64,000 bases of DNA from Mycobacterium asiaticum. Lineage in GTDB: Bacteria; Actinomycetota; Actinomycetes; Mycobacteriales; Mycobacteriaceae. Position numbers and translations under genes: made by a program. The stretch is from assembly GCF_001673635.1 (NCBI RefSeq), contig NZ_LZMH01000044.1, forward strand, positions 124,001 to 188,000. Reading direction: 5' to 3'. This document shows, in pieces, positions 1 through 9,058 of this stretch (its first letter is position 1; each line of letters begins with the position of its first letter). The notes under the pieces were generated by a model, which was not told the DNA's origin, ran no database searches, and was given only the letters and a program-made list of their open reading frames with translations.

Positions 1-61
1 ATCACCCTACTTGCCAGGGGGTGCACCAGCGGGGCCTGACGTGGGCTTACGCTTGGGCGCT

Positions 62-709
62 GTGCGGGACGAATTGGTGTGGATCGACTGCGAGATGACC
101 GGGCTGGATCTGGGGTCGGACAAGCTGATCGAGATTGCCGCCCTGGTCACCGATGCCGATCTGAACATCTTGGGCGACGGAATCGATGTCGTGATCCACG
201 CCGAGGAAGCCGACTTGACCTCGATGATCGACGTCGTCGCGCAGATGCACGCGCGTTCGGGGCTGACGAACGAGGTCAGGGCGTCGACCGTCGACCTCGA
301 AACCGCCGAGGCGATGGTCCTCGAATACATCAGCAAGCACGTCAAACAGCCCAAGACCGCGCCGTTGGCGGGCAATTCGATCGCCACCGATCGGTCCTTC
401 ATCGCCCGTGACATGCCGGCCCTGGACTCGTTTCTGCACTACCGGATGATCGATGTCAGTTCCATCAAAGAACTGTGCCGGCGCTGGTACCCGCGCATCT
501 ACTTCGGGCAGCCGCCCAAAGGCCTGGCGCACCGCGCGCTGGCCGATATCCACGAGTCGATCCGGGAGCTGCAGTACTACCGGCGAACGGCGTTCGTGCC
601 CCCGCCCGGGCCCTCTACCAGTGAAATCGCCGCCGTGGTCACCGATCTTCAGGGTGAAACCGAAGCCGCGGAGGTTATCGATTCGGCCGACGAGCGCCCA
701 AGCGGTTAG
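62..709 (+). CDS. orn: Oligoribonuclease (3'-5' exoribonuclease Orn)
   Basis: Orn degrades 2-5 nt RNA fragments and linear dinucleotides such as pGpG to mononucleotides in the cytoplasm. The 215-residue product has the DEDDh exonuclease motifs in order: WIDCEMTG near the start, NSIATDRSF in the middle and [13 protein letters not shown] near the C-terminus. It matches the M. tuberculosis Orn I remember (Rv2511) over nearly its whole length. I chose the GTG at 62 because the orthologue begins at the same residue ([13 protein letters not shown]). An ATG at 11 is in frame but would add 17 low-complexity residues. The first 61 bases hold no gene I can support. tRNA-His follows directly, as in other mycobacteria. 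Confidence 0.96.
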   Translation: MRDELVWIDCEMTGLDLGSDKLIEIAALVTDADLNILGDGIDVVIHAEEADLTSMIDVVAQMHARSGLTNEVRASTVDLETAEAMVLEYISKHVKQPKTAPLAGNSIATDRSFIARDMPALDSFLHYRMIDVSSIKELCRRWYPRIYFGQPPKGLAHRALADIHESIRELQYYRRTAFVPPPGPSTSEIAAVVTDLQGETEAAEVIDSADERPSG

Positions 710-762
710 TATCGACGTCGCCGTTCGTTAGCCCGCTCTTCTGAGGCTGTCTGGCGGCCATG

Positions 763-838
763 GTGGCTGTAGTTCAGTTGGTAGAGCACCAGGTTGTGAT
801 CCTGGATGTCGCGGGTTCGAGCCCCGTCAGCCACCCCA
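763..838 (+). tRNA. tRNA-His (anticodon GTG)
   Basis: A complete cloverleaf is visible. The acceptor arms GTGGCTG and CAGCCAC pair. The anticodon stem CCAGG/CCTGG encloses the loop TTGTGAT with anticodon GTG at 796-798. The T arm is GCGGG-TTCGAGC-CCCGT. The discriminator base is C (835), typical of tRNA-His, and CCA is encoded at 836-838. A G at 762 could be the encoded G-1 identity base. Confidence 0.97.
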
Positions 839-974
839 GGTATGGGCATCGCTCCATCTGCGATGCGAGTAGGGCGGCGGCGTCGACAGCTTCGCAACCC
901 GCAGCGCCTACCGAGTGCGCGCCTTGGGCAACGCCGCAGTCTCGACGGACAAGTCGGGATGGCAAGGTGGCGGG

Positions 975-1739
975 GTGAACAGACTGCAGCGCGAAGGCGG
1001 CGTCACGCTCGCCTATCAGGTGCACAACCCGCAGGGCCAGGGAATCCCGATTTTGCTGACGCACGGTTTCGGCGCGACCGCGGGCATGTGGCACCGCAAT
1101 ATCGATGCGTTGAGCGTCGACCGGCCGGTCATCGTCTGGGACCAGCGCGGCCACGGCAGCAGCGACGCCCCCGAGGAGATGGACCGCTACAGCGAACAGA
1201 TCAGCGTCGCCGACATGGCGGCGATACTCGATGCCGCGGGCGCCGAGCGGGCAGTCATCGGAGGAATGTCGTTGGGCGGCTACCTATCACTGGCCTTCCA
1301 CCTCGTGCACCCGCAGCGGGTCGCGGGGCTGGTGCTGGTCGACACCGGGCCCGGCTACCGCAACGACGAAGCGCGAGACAAATGGAACGCCTGGGTCGAA
1401 CGAACCGCCCAGCGATTCGAGCGCGGCGAGGGTTCAGCGAGTCGCTCGGCGGAAGTAGCGCAGGCAGTGCATGAACACCCGGAGGGTCTCCCCCGCGCCG
1501 CGCGCGGCGTCATGGCGCAGAAAGACGCCCGCGTCATCGCATCGCTCGACAGCGTCGCGGTGCCCACCTTGGTGGTCGTCGGTGGTGACGACACCGACTT
1601 CCTGGCCGGCGCCGACTACATGGCTCGCCACATCGCCAACTCCCGCAAGGTAGTCCTCGCCGACGCGGGGCATGCCGCGAATCTCGACCAGCCCGAAGCG
1701 TTCAACGCCGCCGTGCGCGAGTTCCTGGCACAGTTGTGA
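975..1739 (+). CDS. Alpha/beta hydrolase fold protein
   Basis: A 254-residue alpha/beta hydrolase of unknown substrate. It shows the oxyanion HGFG (about residue 30), WDQRGHG, the nucleophile elbow GGMSLGG with Ser99, an acidic residue in VVGGDD, and the catalytic His in DAGHAANLDQPEAF (about residue 233). The full triad is therefore present. The architecture resembles small esterases and C-C hydrolases or 3-oxoadipate enol-lactonase-like proteins. The GTG at 975 gives a typical family N-terminus; an upstream in-frame ATG at 915 would add 20 residues without family character. It is followed by a convergent TetR gene 21 bp downstream. Confidence 0.85.
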   Translation: MNRLQREGGVTLAYQVHNPQGQGIPILLTHGFGATAGMWHRNIDALSVDRPVIVWDQRGHGSSDAPEEMDRYSEQISVADMAAILDAAGAERAVIGGMSLGGYLSLAFHLVHPQRVAGLVLVDTGPGYRNDEARDKWNAWVERTAQRFERGEGSASRSAEVAQAVHEHPEGLPRAARGVMAQKDARVIASLDSVAVPTLVVVGGDDTDFLAGADYMARHIANSRKVVLADAGHAANLDQPEAFNAAVREFLAQL

Positions 1740-1760
1740 CCAATCCTGTTGCGACGCCGG

Positions 1761-2363
1761 TTATTCGAATCCGGCCAGCGTGATTCGCAACGCCTGTTCC
1801 ATATAGACGTGCATGGGTTCTTCCGGTTCTGCTTCTGCGGTCAGCCAGCGGTCGATGACGAATTTCACGGTGGCCAAGCTCGTATGCACGAGTAGCGCAG
1901 GACGGACGTCGACGCCTGGGTCAACGCCCATCCGGGACGCCACGTGCTCGACGAACTTGCGTTGATCGGCTTCACGGATCAGGGTCGACTTGCTCAGCAG
2001 ATGCGGGGCCGTCGCGACCGCTCGCTGCCAGGTGTCGAGGTGATTGACCTCGCCGGCTTCCCTGGCGTGGGCGACGAACAGTTGTATGAGCACTTCGACC
2101 GCCGATTCGCCGGCCGGTCTGGCGCTGAAGGCATCGAGCATCTCGCTGATGGTCTCGCGGACCGGATCGACCAGCAGACCCTCTTTGGTGGGTGCGTGCC
2201 GGAAGTAGGTGCTGATCGAGATGCCGGCCGCGGCGGCGATGTCTTCGGTCGTCACGGCATCGAATCCGCGCTCGGCGAAAAGCTCGTAAGCGGTGTGCTG
2301 GATTAGTGAGAGCAATTCAGCGCGACGCCGGTCCCGAAGCGACTCAATGTTTGCTGAGGGCAT
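1761..2363 (-). CDS. TetR family transcriptional regulator, divergent from the mce operon
   Basis: A 200-residue TetR-type repressor. The N-terminal helix-turn-helix is clear: a helix with AYELFAERGFDAVT, then TEDIAAAAGISISTYFRH. A variable ligand-binding domain follows. The ATG at 2363 is preceded by an AAGG-type ribosome site about 8 bases upstream; a longer in-frame start at 2411 has no such support. It is transcribed away from the yrbE/mce genes across a 303-bp region with a dyad at 2450-2464, an arrangement typical of a local repressor. Control of the mce operon and of itself is inference from position only. Confidence 0.88.
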   Translation of the reverse strand: MPSANIESLRDRRRAELLSLIQHTAYELFAERGFDAVTTEDIAAAAGISISTYFRHAPTKEGLLVDPVRETISEMLDAFSARPAGESAVEVLIQLFVAHAREAGEVNHLDTWQRAVATAPHLLSKSTLIREADQRKFVEHVASRMGVDPGVDVRPALLVHTSLATVKFVIDRWLTAEAEPEEPMHVYMEQALRITLAGFE

Positions 2364-2666
2364 GCGATCACCTTCGCGAGTCCGACAGGCCGAGCAGGTT
2401 GCGCGATCCAAAGATGGTCGTAAGTGAGTGACTCTACACTATTGAAAGTGCCTATCAAGTAGGCTAGCGTGATACCGCAAAACTGATTGAGCTGCAGGGT
2501 TGCGGAATCGTGGCGTTTGGACGTGGCGAAAGTCGCTCGATGACACTCGGCAAAATCCGCTCGGCGCTCACGAAGCAACCGGTGGGGAGAGCGCCCGATG
2601 AGATCGGTTTCCGGTACGCGATGAACTCCAGATCGTTTGCTCAACCGTTCCTCGGTTCCGTTTGAT
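2364..2666. promoter_or_regulatory. Divergent promoter region between TetR gene and mce operon
   Basis: This 303-bp spacer holds no convincing gene and is A/T-richer than its surroundings around 2415-2490. An inverted repeat GCCTA-TCAAG-TAGGC lies at 2450-2464, a reasonable size and place for a TetR operator. I see no strong sigma-A promoter that I would assign with confidence. No convincing ribosome site precedes the ATG at 2667. Confidence 0.5.
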
Positions 2667-3536
2667 ATGACCTTGCACCAAGAACCTGTCGTGCGCGACG
2701 AACGCTCGGACGACGGCGTCAACGCGATCAAGGATTGGGGTGTCGGCTACGTCGACCGCCACCCGCTGGCGTCGCTGCGGACGGTCGGCGAACAATTCGT
2801 CCTGGGCATCCGCACAATCCAGTACTTCTTCATCGATCTCTTCACCGGCCGGTTCCAGTGGCAGGAATTCGTCCGCCAGGGCGCATTCATGGCGGGGACG
2901 GCCGTTCTGCCGACGATCCTGGTTTCGCTCCCGATCAGCGTCACCCTGTCAATCCAGTTCGCGCTGCTCGCCGGGCAGGTTGGGGCCACCTCGCTGGCCG
3001 GCGCGGCCAGCGGACTCGCGGTCATCCGGCAGGGCGCGTCGCTGGTTGCCGCGGTTCTGATGGCGGCCGCCGTCGGCTCCGCCATCACCGCCGACCTGGG
3101 TTCCCGAACGATGCGCGAGGAAACCGACGCCATGGAGGTGATGGGCGTCTCGGTGATTCGCCGCCTCGTGGTGCCACGCTTTGCCGCGGCGATCATGATC
3201 GGCGTCGCACTCACCGGCGTGGTGTGCTTTGTCGGGTTCTTCGCCAGCTACATGTTCAACGTCTACTTCCAAGACGGGGCGCCGGGCAGCTTCGTGTCCA
3301 CGTTCGCGTCGTTCGCCACCACCGGCGACATGATCCTGGCACTGCTGAAGGCCATCATCTTCGGCGCGATCGTCGCGATCGTGTCCAGCCAGAAGGGACT
3401 GTCCACCAAGGGCGGTCCCACCGGCGTGGCCAACTCGGTGAATGCCGCAGTAGTGGAATCGATTCTGCTGCTGATGATCGTCAACGTCGCCATCAGCCAG
3501 CTCTACATCATGCTGTCTCCGAGGACCGGTTTGTGA
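2667..3536 (+). CDS. yrbEA: YrbEA, MlaE-type permease of the mce transporter
   Basis: A 289-residue MlaE-family integral membrane protein, one of two permeases of an Mce lipid-import complex. Hydrophobic segments run from about residue 70 to the end. The family core ADLGSRTMREETDAMEVMGV is seen near residue 150, followed by RRLVVPRFAA. The N-terminus (about 50 polar residues) is longer than in the YrbE1A/4A sequences I recall, and the sequence is clearly diverged from those. That suggests an mce operon other than mce1-4. The ATG at 2667 is chosen over the TTG at 2637. yrbEB starts one base after its stop. Confidence 0.92.
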   Translation: MTLHQEPVVRDERSDDGVNAIKDWGVGYVDRHPLASLRTVGEQFVLGIRTIQYFFIDLFTGRFQWQEFVRQGAFMAGTAVLPTILVSLPISVTLSIQFALLAGQVGATSLAGAASGLAVIRQGASLVAAVLMAAAVGSAITADLGSRTMREETDAMEVMGVSVIRRLVVPRFAAAIMIGVALTGVVCFVGFFASYMFNVYFQDGAPGSFVSTFASFATTGDMILALLKAIIFGAIVAIVSSQKGLSTKGGPTGVANSVNAAVVESILLLMIVNVAISQLYIMLSPRTGL

Positions 3537-3537
3537 C

Positions 3538-4401
3538 GTGACGGCCTCCCCCTACCTACCGCTGGCGCCGCTGACCACGCGCTTGATGCGCATGTACCGG
3601 CGCGGCACCAAACCGATCAGTCGCCTCGGCCACATGCTGGTCTTCTTCGTGCGGGCGCTGGTGGCGATACCGCTCACGCTGCGCCAGTACAACGGCGAGT
3701 TCCTGCGCCTGCTGTCCAACATCACCTGGGGCAACGGCTCGATCGTGGTGGGCGGCGGCACCGCCGGCGTCGCGGTGGTGCTCGGCATGACGGTCGGCGC
3801 CCTGGTCGGCATCGAGGGATACAACTTTCTGGACCTGCTGGGCCTGGGACCGGCGACCGGGTTCGTATCGTCGTTGGTCAACACCCGCGAGTTGGCTCCG
3901 CTGATGGCCGCCATGGCGTTCGCGATGCAGGGCGGTTGCCGCTTCACCGCACAACTCGGCTCGATGCGCATCGCCGAAGAGATCGATGCCATGGAATCCA
4001 TTGCGATCAGGCCGATTCCCTATTTGGTCACCACCCGGCTGATCGCTTCGGTGATGGCCATGATTCCGCTCTACGCCGCCTGCCTCGCGATCGGATATCT
4101 GACCACTCAGGTGGTGGTGCAGATCAGCAGCGGTGGCTCATCCGGGTCGTACCTGCATTACTTCTCGTTGATGCTGGCCGGTAAGGACATCGTCTATTCG
4201 TTGTTCAAAGCCATCATCTTCGTGTGGATCGCCTCTACCATCCAGTGCTACTACGGCTTTTACGCCAGCGGCGGTCCCGAAGGGGTGGGAGTGGCTGCGG
4301 GGCACGGGATGCGGGCCAGCATCACGGTCATGATCATGGTCAACATGCTGCTGACCATGGCGCTGTGGGGGGTCGACGCCGGCGCAAGGTTCGGTGGTTA
4401 G
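3538..4401 (+). CDS. yrbEB: YrbEB, second MlaE-type permease
   Basis: A 287-residue MlaE-family permease, partner of YrbEA. It shows several membrane segments and the family core GCRFTAQLGSMRIAEEIDAM followed by ESIAIRPIPYLVTTR, which matches YrbEB proteins. The GTG at 3538 starts one base past the yrbEA stop, so translation is probably coupled. Its stop overlaps the mceA start by 8 bp. In the known Mce model the two YrbE permeases form the inner-membrane channel and an ATPase encoded elsewhere (Mkl/MceG) drives it. Confidence 0.93.
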   Translation: MTASPYLPLAPLTTRLMRMYRRGTKPISRLGHMLVFFVRALVAIPLTLRQYNGEFLRLLSNITWGNGSIVVGGGTAGVAVVLGMTVGALVGIEGYNFLDLLGLGPATGFVSSLVNTRELAPLMAAMAFAMQGGCRFTAQLGSMRIAEEIDAMESIAIRPIPYLVTTRLIASVMAMIPLYAACLAIGYLTTQVVVQISSGGSSGSYLHYFSLMLAGKDIVYSLFKAIIFVWIASTIQCYYGFYASGGPEGVGVAAGHGMRASITVMIMVNMLLTMALWGVDAGARFGG

Positions 4402-5731
4402 GTTGAGGCCGCAACCCAATTCCTTCGACGTCGACGGGCGCGGCCCATCCGACCGGCAACTTTTCGGTTGTGGTGTCGCGGTGGCGATGGTGGCGGCCCT
4501 GGTCACCGTGGGTCTGTTGTACAAGTCCACTGGCCGGCTCAATGAATACGTCCGGGTGATCGCCGATCTGGTCAACGTGGGTGACGGCCTGCCACAAAAA
4601 TCCGATGTCAAGTATCACGGCGTGCTGGTCGGCATGGTCAACGACGTGGTACCGGCCGCTCATGGCAACCCCAACTATGTGCACATCGACCTCAAACCCG
4701 AATACGCCAAGTCCATTCCGGCCGCGGTGACCGCACGCGTGGTGCCCAGCAATGTGTTCGCGGTCTCCTCCGTGCAGCTGGTCGGCAACGGGCCCGGAGC
4801 GGCCATCCGGTCGGGTGCGCACATTCACGAAGACACCCAACTACCGACGGTCCTGTTCCAGACCACTATCAGCAAGCTGCGGGACCTGCTCGCCGCCACC
4901 GGGCGCGGCCGCGAGGACCGATCCGTTGGCATTCTGGCTGCGCTCAACGCTGCAACCGACAACCGGCGCACCAAACTGCTCGGCAGCGCGGCTCAACTGA
5001 ATCGCCTTATCGATCAACTGAATTCGATCGTCAGCACCGACACCGGCCCGTCGACGGTGGCTGCGCTGGTGGAGGCCACACGAGGGTTACAGGCCACCGC
5101 ACCCGAGCTGCTCGATGCGTTGCACGAGGCCGTCGAGCCGATGCAGACCTTCGCTGAGACGCGGGGACAACTGGCTTCGCTGCTTTCCGGTGCCGACTAC
5201 ACGGTTGACACCACGCACCAGTCGTTCAGCAATCACATCGACCAGTTGGTCCGGATCTCCACCGAACTCACTCCGGTCGTCGGGGTGCTTGCCCTCAGGT
5301 CGAACAACTTCGTTCCTGCGGTGGCCAAGCTGGACAACCTGGCGAAGAAGTTCATGGAGGAAGTGTGGATGCCCGAACTGGGGGTCGGCCACATGCGCGC
5401 ACGATTGTCCTTCACGCAGACATTCGCCTACAGCCGCGCCGACTGCCCACGCTACGGCGAATTGAAGGGGCCGAGCTGTTACACCGCACCGCTGGTCCCC
5501 AACAAGCCCGACCTGCCCGACGTGCTGCTGCCGCAGAACTACCAGCCGCCCAAGGATCTGGCGCCACCACCGGGGACGGTGGTCGGGCCCGACGCCCGAC
5601 GACCCGGACCCCTCACCACCCGCCCACGGGCCAGTACCGCCACCCCCGCTGCTGGGTCCCCCGGCAGCGGGATCGGTCGTCACCCCTTCATCATTCGGCG
5701 GCAACGTCGGACCCGTCGGCAGCCAATATGA
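4394..5731 (+). CDS. mceA: MceA, MCE-domain protein with frameshifted C-terminus
   Basis: MCE/MlaD-family protein of the mce operon: one N-terminal membrane segment (about residues 27-45), then the MCE domain (about 45-145) with GLPQKSDVKYHGVLVGMV, then a long helical region. As read, it ends after 445 residues in an Arg/Pro-rich tail. The conserved MceA tail (containing GGNVGPVGSQYERDLLG) instead appears in the +1 frame from about 5583 to a TGA at 5850. That TGA overlaps the mceB ATG, as do the other junctions in this operon. The original gene was therefore almost certainly 4394-5852, and one extra base, probably in GGGCCC at 5585-5590, breaks it. GTG 4394 is the likeliest start; TTG 4403 is possible. 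Confidence 0.88.
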   Translation: MVRLRPQPNSFDVDGRGPSDRQLFGCGVAVAMVAALVTVGLLYKSTGRLNEYVRVIADLVNVGDGLPQKSDVKYHGVLVGMVNDVVPAAHGNPNYVHIDLKPEYAKSIPAAVTARVVPSNVFAVSSVQLVGNGPGAAIRSGAHIHEDTQLPTVLFQTTISKLRDLLAATGRGREDRSVGILAALNAATDNRRTKLLGSAAQLNRLIDQLNSIVSTDTGPSTVAALVEATRGLQATAPELLDALHEAVEPMQTFAETRGQLASLLSGADYTVDTTHQSFSNHIDQLVRISTELTPVVGVLALRSNNFVPAVAKLDNLAKKFMEEVWMPELGVGHMRARLSFTQTFAYSRADCPRYGELKGPSCYTAPLVPNKPDLPDVLLPQNYQPPKDLAPPPGTVVGPDARRPGPLTTRPRASTATPAAGSPGSGIGRHPFIIRRQRRTRRQPI

Positions 5732-5852
5732 ACGAGACCTGTTGGGCGTCATCAGCGGCCGGCCCGCCACGGTAGCCACCGAACTGCTGCTGGGTCCGGT
5801 GGCCCGGGGAACCACGGTGTCGCTGACCCCCTCGAACGGGGGACCCCGATGA
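5583..5852 (+). pseudogene. Out-of-frame C-terminal part of mceA
   Basis: Reading codons from 5583 gives an uninterrupted Pro-rich linker (GPTPDDPDPSPPAHGPV), then SSFGGNVGPVGSQYERDLLG, VISGRPATVATELLLGP and a TGA at 5850-5852. The GNVGPVGS segment is the conserved end of MceA proteins. It has no start codon or ribosome site of its own. It lies one base out of phase with 4394-5731. Either the strain has a real +1 mutation or the sequence has an inserted base. Confidence 0.8.
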
Positions 5853-6904
5853 AGTTTCGCGGACCTCTGATCGGCCTGACCCTCTTCATGATCGTGGCCG
5901 TGACGTTGACGTGGCTGGTGTATGTGAGCCTGCGGCGGGACGTGGGGGGGAAGACTTCGCCCTATACGGCGATGTTCACCGACGTCTACGGGCTTCGGGA
6001 GGGTGACGACGTCCGAGTCGCCGGGGTACGGGTCGGTCGCGTCGAAAAGGTCGAGCTGGACGGACGATTCGCGAAAGTGACGTTCGTTCTGCAACAGGAA
6101 CAGCGGGTATTCGGCAACACCGTCGCGTCGGTGACCTACCAGAACATCGTCGGCCAGCGATACCTTGGTCTGTCGCTGGGGCATGAGGGCAGCAACGCCC
6201 AACTCCCGCCCGGCAGCACCATTCCCCTGGAACGCACCGAGCCCTCCTTCGACGTCACCGCCCTGCTCAACGGTTACGAACCGCTGTTCAGCTTGCTCAA
6301 TCCCCGCGACGCCGACAACCTCACCAAAGGCGTACTCGAATCGCTGCAGGGTGACACCTCGTCACTGGCCACCCTGGTCAGCCAGACATCCACGCTCACC
6401 GAGACTTTCGCGGGACGGGATCAGGCGCTGGGCGATGTGATCACCAACCTGAACAAGGTGGTAGTCAATCTCGCCGCGCAGAACGACGATCTCGACGGCG
6501 TCCTCACCCAGACCCGCGATGTGGTCGCCGCCCTCAACCAGCGGCGCCCGGAGCTGGTGTCCTCGGTCGGCGCGATGTCCCGGATGATGACCCACCTGGC
6601 CAACGCCGCACGCGAGGACTACCCGGCGATTCGCGAGTTCATCGATCGTCGGCCCGGTGTCACCCGGCACCTGCTCGACGTCGAACCGCAGGTGGCGTTC
6701 TTCGGCGACAACGTTCCGCTGGTCCTCAAAGGCTTGATCCGCGTTGGCAATCAGGGCGCGTACGGCAACGCCTACGCATGCGATGTGAACATATTCGGAT
6801 TCTTCCCCGGCCTCAACGACGTGGTGCCGATCATCGTCAACGCCGCGACGCCGGGCAACAAAGCGATGCATACTCCCCGATGCAGGAACGTGGGAGGTAA
6901 CTGA
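5849..6904 (+). CDS. mceB: MceB, MCE-domain protein
   Basis: A 351-residue MCE-family protein with an N-terminal membrane anchor (about residues 7-27). The MCE domain (about 38-115) contains DVYGLREGDDVRVAGVRVG and NIVGQRYLGLSLG. A helical domain and a C-terminal cysteine pair (YACDVN and PRCRN) follow, as in MceB proteins. The ATG overlaps the TGA of the out-of-frame mceA tail. An MceB partner is expected in the MceA-F hexamer that forms the lipid conduit through the periplasm. Confidence 0.93.
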   Translation: MKFRGPLIGLTLFMIVAVTLTWLVYVSLRRDVGGKTSPYTAMFTDVYGLREGDDVRVAGVRVGRVEKVELDGRFAKVTFVLQQEQRVFGNTVASVTYQNIVGQRYLGLSLGHEGSNAQLPPGSTIPLERTEPSFDVTALLNGYEPLFSLLNPRDADNLTKGVLESLQGDTSSLATLVSQTSTLTETFAGRDQALGDVITNLNKVVVNLAAQNDDLDGVLTQTRDVVAALNQRRPELVSSVGAMSRMMTHLANAAREDYPAIREFIDRRPGVTRHLLDVEPQVAFFGDNVPLVLKGLIRVGNQGAYGNAYACDVNIFGFFPGLNDVVPIIVNAATPGNKAMHTPRCRNVGGN

Positions 6905-6908
6905 TCCC

Positions 6909-7955
6909 ATGGCCGATACGTCCCGACGGCAGCGGCTGAGGAAACGGCCGCTCGAGAGCTACAACAAGACATGGCTGGGGTTCAGTGCCTGCGCGGTGGT
7001 CGCGGTGCTGATCGGGGCCATGCTCTTGGTCCACGCGCTCGGTGCCGGGTACCGGCATTACACCGCGGAGTTCCTGCAGGCGGCCTCGCTGCGGCCGGGG
7101 AACCCGATCACCGTGGCGGGCATACCGGTCGGCGAAGTGACGAGCATGAAGTTGGACGGCGACCATGTCGAGGCCGGCCTGAAGATCCGCAACGACGTGG
7201 TGCTGGGTAGGGATTCCAAGGCTTCGATCAAGGTCACCACCATCCTGGGCTCGCGCTACCTCGCTTTGGAGCCGAACGGTTCGGGCTCCCTGGCTAACAA
7301 CACCTTCGACCTGGCCCACACCGAGGTCCCCTATGACCTGCAGGCCGCTTTGCACGACGCCACAACCACTTTCGAGCAGGTCGACTCCGACAGGTTCGCC
7401 CAATCACTGGCCGTGCTGGGAAAGCAGCTCGAGAAACTGCCCCCGGTCGTGCCGCAGGCGATGGCGAACATCGACTCACTGTCGTCGATCATCGCCCAAC
7501 GCCGTGACCAACTCGGCCAGCTGCTCAAGAGCACCGAGCAGGTCACCAATACGTTGCGCCGCCAGCAGGCCAACATCGGCAGTGTGGTCAATCAGGCTCA
7601 GCAGCTGCTTGGTGAATTCGCCGCGCGCCGCGCTGTTTTCCACGCGATGATGCAGTCCTTGACCAGCCTGGTGGACAACATGAATCAGATCGTGGTCAAC
7701 GACCGCGCCGGCGTCGATGCGCTTCTCAAAGACATGCGCGAATTCACCGACATGGTGGCCAAACACGACGATTTGGTGGGCAACGTGTTGCAGGCCACTC
7801 CGATCTTCGCGCGGGAGGCGACCAACCTCACCGGCGACGCGAACGCGGTCAGCTTCAACCTGCCGAGCTCCCTGCTCATCGACTCGTGGATGTGTGCGAT
7901 CAGCGGCCGGGCTCAGCAGTTCGGCATGATCCCCTATTACAAGGACTGCAAATGA
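6909..7955 (+). CDS. mceC: MceC, MCE-domain protein
   Basis: A 348-residue MCE-family protein. One membrane segment lies at about residues 22-44. The MCE domain (about 52-130) has ASLRPGNPITVAGIPVGEV, and ILGSRYLALEP follows. A long alpha-helical stretch contains Q/N-rich heptad-like sequence, for example RRQQANIGSVVNQAQQLL. A GGGAGG ribosome site inside the mceB end (6893-6898) is placed for the ATG at 6909. Its stop overlaps mceD (ATGA). Confidence 0.93.
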   Translation: MADTSRRQRLRKRPLESYNKTWLGFSACAVVAVLIGAMLLVHALGAGYRHYTAEFLQAASLRPGNPITVAGIPVGEVTSMKLDGDHVEAGLKIRNDVVLGRDSKASIKVTTILGSRYLALEPNGSGSLANNTFDLAHTEVPYDLQAALHDATTTFEQVDSDRFAQSLAVLGKQLEKLPPVVPQAMANIDSLSSIIAQRRDQLGQLLKSTEQVTNTLRRQQANIGSVVNQAQQLLGEFAARRAVFHAMMQSLTSLVDNMNQIVVNDRAGVDALLKDMREFTDMVAKHDDLVGNVLQATPIFAREATNLTGDANAVSFNLPSSLLIDSWMCAISGRAQQFGMIPYYKDCK

Positions 7956-9058
7956 GAGCCCGGATCATCGCCGTCGTTGCGATCGTGGCCTCGGTGGTCA
8001 CCGCGGTCGGGGTCGGCTGGTGGTATCTCGCCGGCCGAAAAGACCCGATCACCATTACAGCGCAATTCGACAGCGCCTCGGGCCTTTACGAGGGCAACGT
8101 GGTGGCGATCCTGGGCATGCCCGTCGGCAAGGTCATCCATATCAGCCCCAAGGGCGGCTACGTCGAGGTCCAGTTCACCGTCGACCGCGATGTCAAGGTC
8201 CCAGCGGATGTCCAAGCGGTCACCGTGTCGACGTCGATCCTCACCGACCGCCAGATCGAACTCACACCGCCCTACCGGGGCGGCCCGACATTGGCGAATC
8301 ACGACACCATCGGCCTGACCCGGACCAAGACTCCGGTCGAATTCAGCCGTGTCCTGGCGGTTTTGGATCGGGTGACGAAGTCACTCGAGGGCGACGGGCA
8401 TGGTGCCGGACCGATCGCCGACGTGCTCAACGGTGGCACCGAGGTGGTCAACGGCAACGGCGCCAAGATCAAGGGCGCGCTCGACGAGCTGTCCCGAGCG
8501 CTGCGGTTGAGCAGCGACGGCGGTGCCCAGACCCGCGGCCAGATCACCACGATCATCAAGAACATGAGCTCGCTGTTCGCGGCCGCCGCCGACAACGACG
8601 GCAAGCTACGCGAATTCGCCTCCACCATCCATCAGGTCAGTCAGATCCTGGCCGACGAGGACATCGGCGGCGGCAGCACCGGCCGGAAACTCGACCAGTT
8701 GGTCCAGCGCGCCGGCGACCTCCTCGACGCCAACCGCGACGTCATCCGGCAAGCCCTGCTGAACGGCAACACGGTGGCCAAGACTCTGGTCGACCACCGC
8801 CGCGACTTGGCCGAAACCCTCGATCTTGCGCCCCTGCTGGCCGACAACGCCTACAACATGGTGGACCGCGAAAACGGCGCGGTCCGCGCCCACTTCCTCA
8901 CCGACCGCATGATTTTCGACAGCCAGCTCACCAAAGAGGTCTGCAACCTGATGGGGCTGCGACAGCTGGGGTGCAGCACCGGAACGGTGCAGGATTTCGG
9001 GCCGGACTTCGGATTGACCTACGTGCTGGACGGCTTGGCAGCGATGGGACAGAAATGA
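7952..9058 (+). CDS. mceD: MceD, MCE-domain protein
   Basis: A 368-residue MCE-family protein. The N-terminal membrane anchor is at residues 3-25, and the MCE domain (about 33-110) contains SGLYEGNVVAILGMPVGKV and STSILTDRQIELTPPY. A helical domain and the end VCNLMGLRQLGCSTG follow, as in MceD proteins. The ATG at 7952 overlaps the mceC stop, which rules out longer in-frame starts inside mceC. Its own stop overlaps the mceE ATG. Confidence 0.93.
   Translation: MRARIIAVVAIVASVVTAVGVGWWYLAGRKDPITITAQFDSASGLYEGNVVAILGMPVGKVIHISPKGGYVEVQFTVDRDVKVPADVQAVTVSTSILTDRQIELTPPYRGGPTLANHDTIGLTRTKTPVEFSRVLAVLDRVTKSLEGDGHGAGPIADVLNGGTEVVNGNGAKIKGALDELSRALRLSSDGGAQTRGQITTIIKNMSSLFAAAADNDGKLREFASTIHQVSQILADEDIGGGSTGRKLDQLVQRAGDLLDANRDVIRQALLNGNTVAKTLVDHRRDLAETLDLAPLLADNAYNMVDRENGAVRAHFLTDRMIFDSQLTKEVCNLMGLRQLGCSTGTVQDFGPDFGLTYVLDGLAAMGQK

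Noticed and set aside
11..61. Earlier ATG start for orn
   Set aside because: The extra 17 residues are Gly/Pro-rich and absent in the orthologue, which starts at the GTG position.
5087..6202. A 371-codon minus-strand open frame across the mceA/mceB junction
   Set aside because: No family character, and it would overlap both mce genes; it is a composition artefact.
8020..9054. An N-terminal extension of the mceE frame upstream of 9055
   Set aside because: The extension is the out-of-frame reading of mceD; the lipobox signal sequence and ATGA overlap place the mceE start at 9055.
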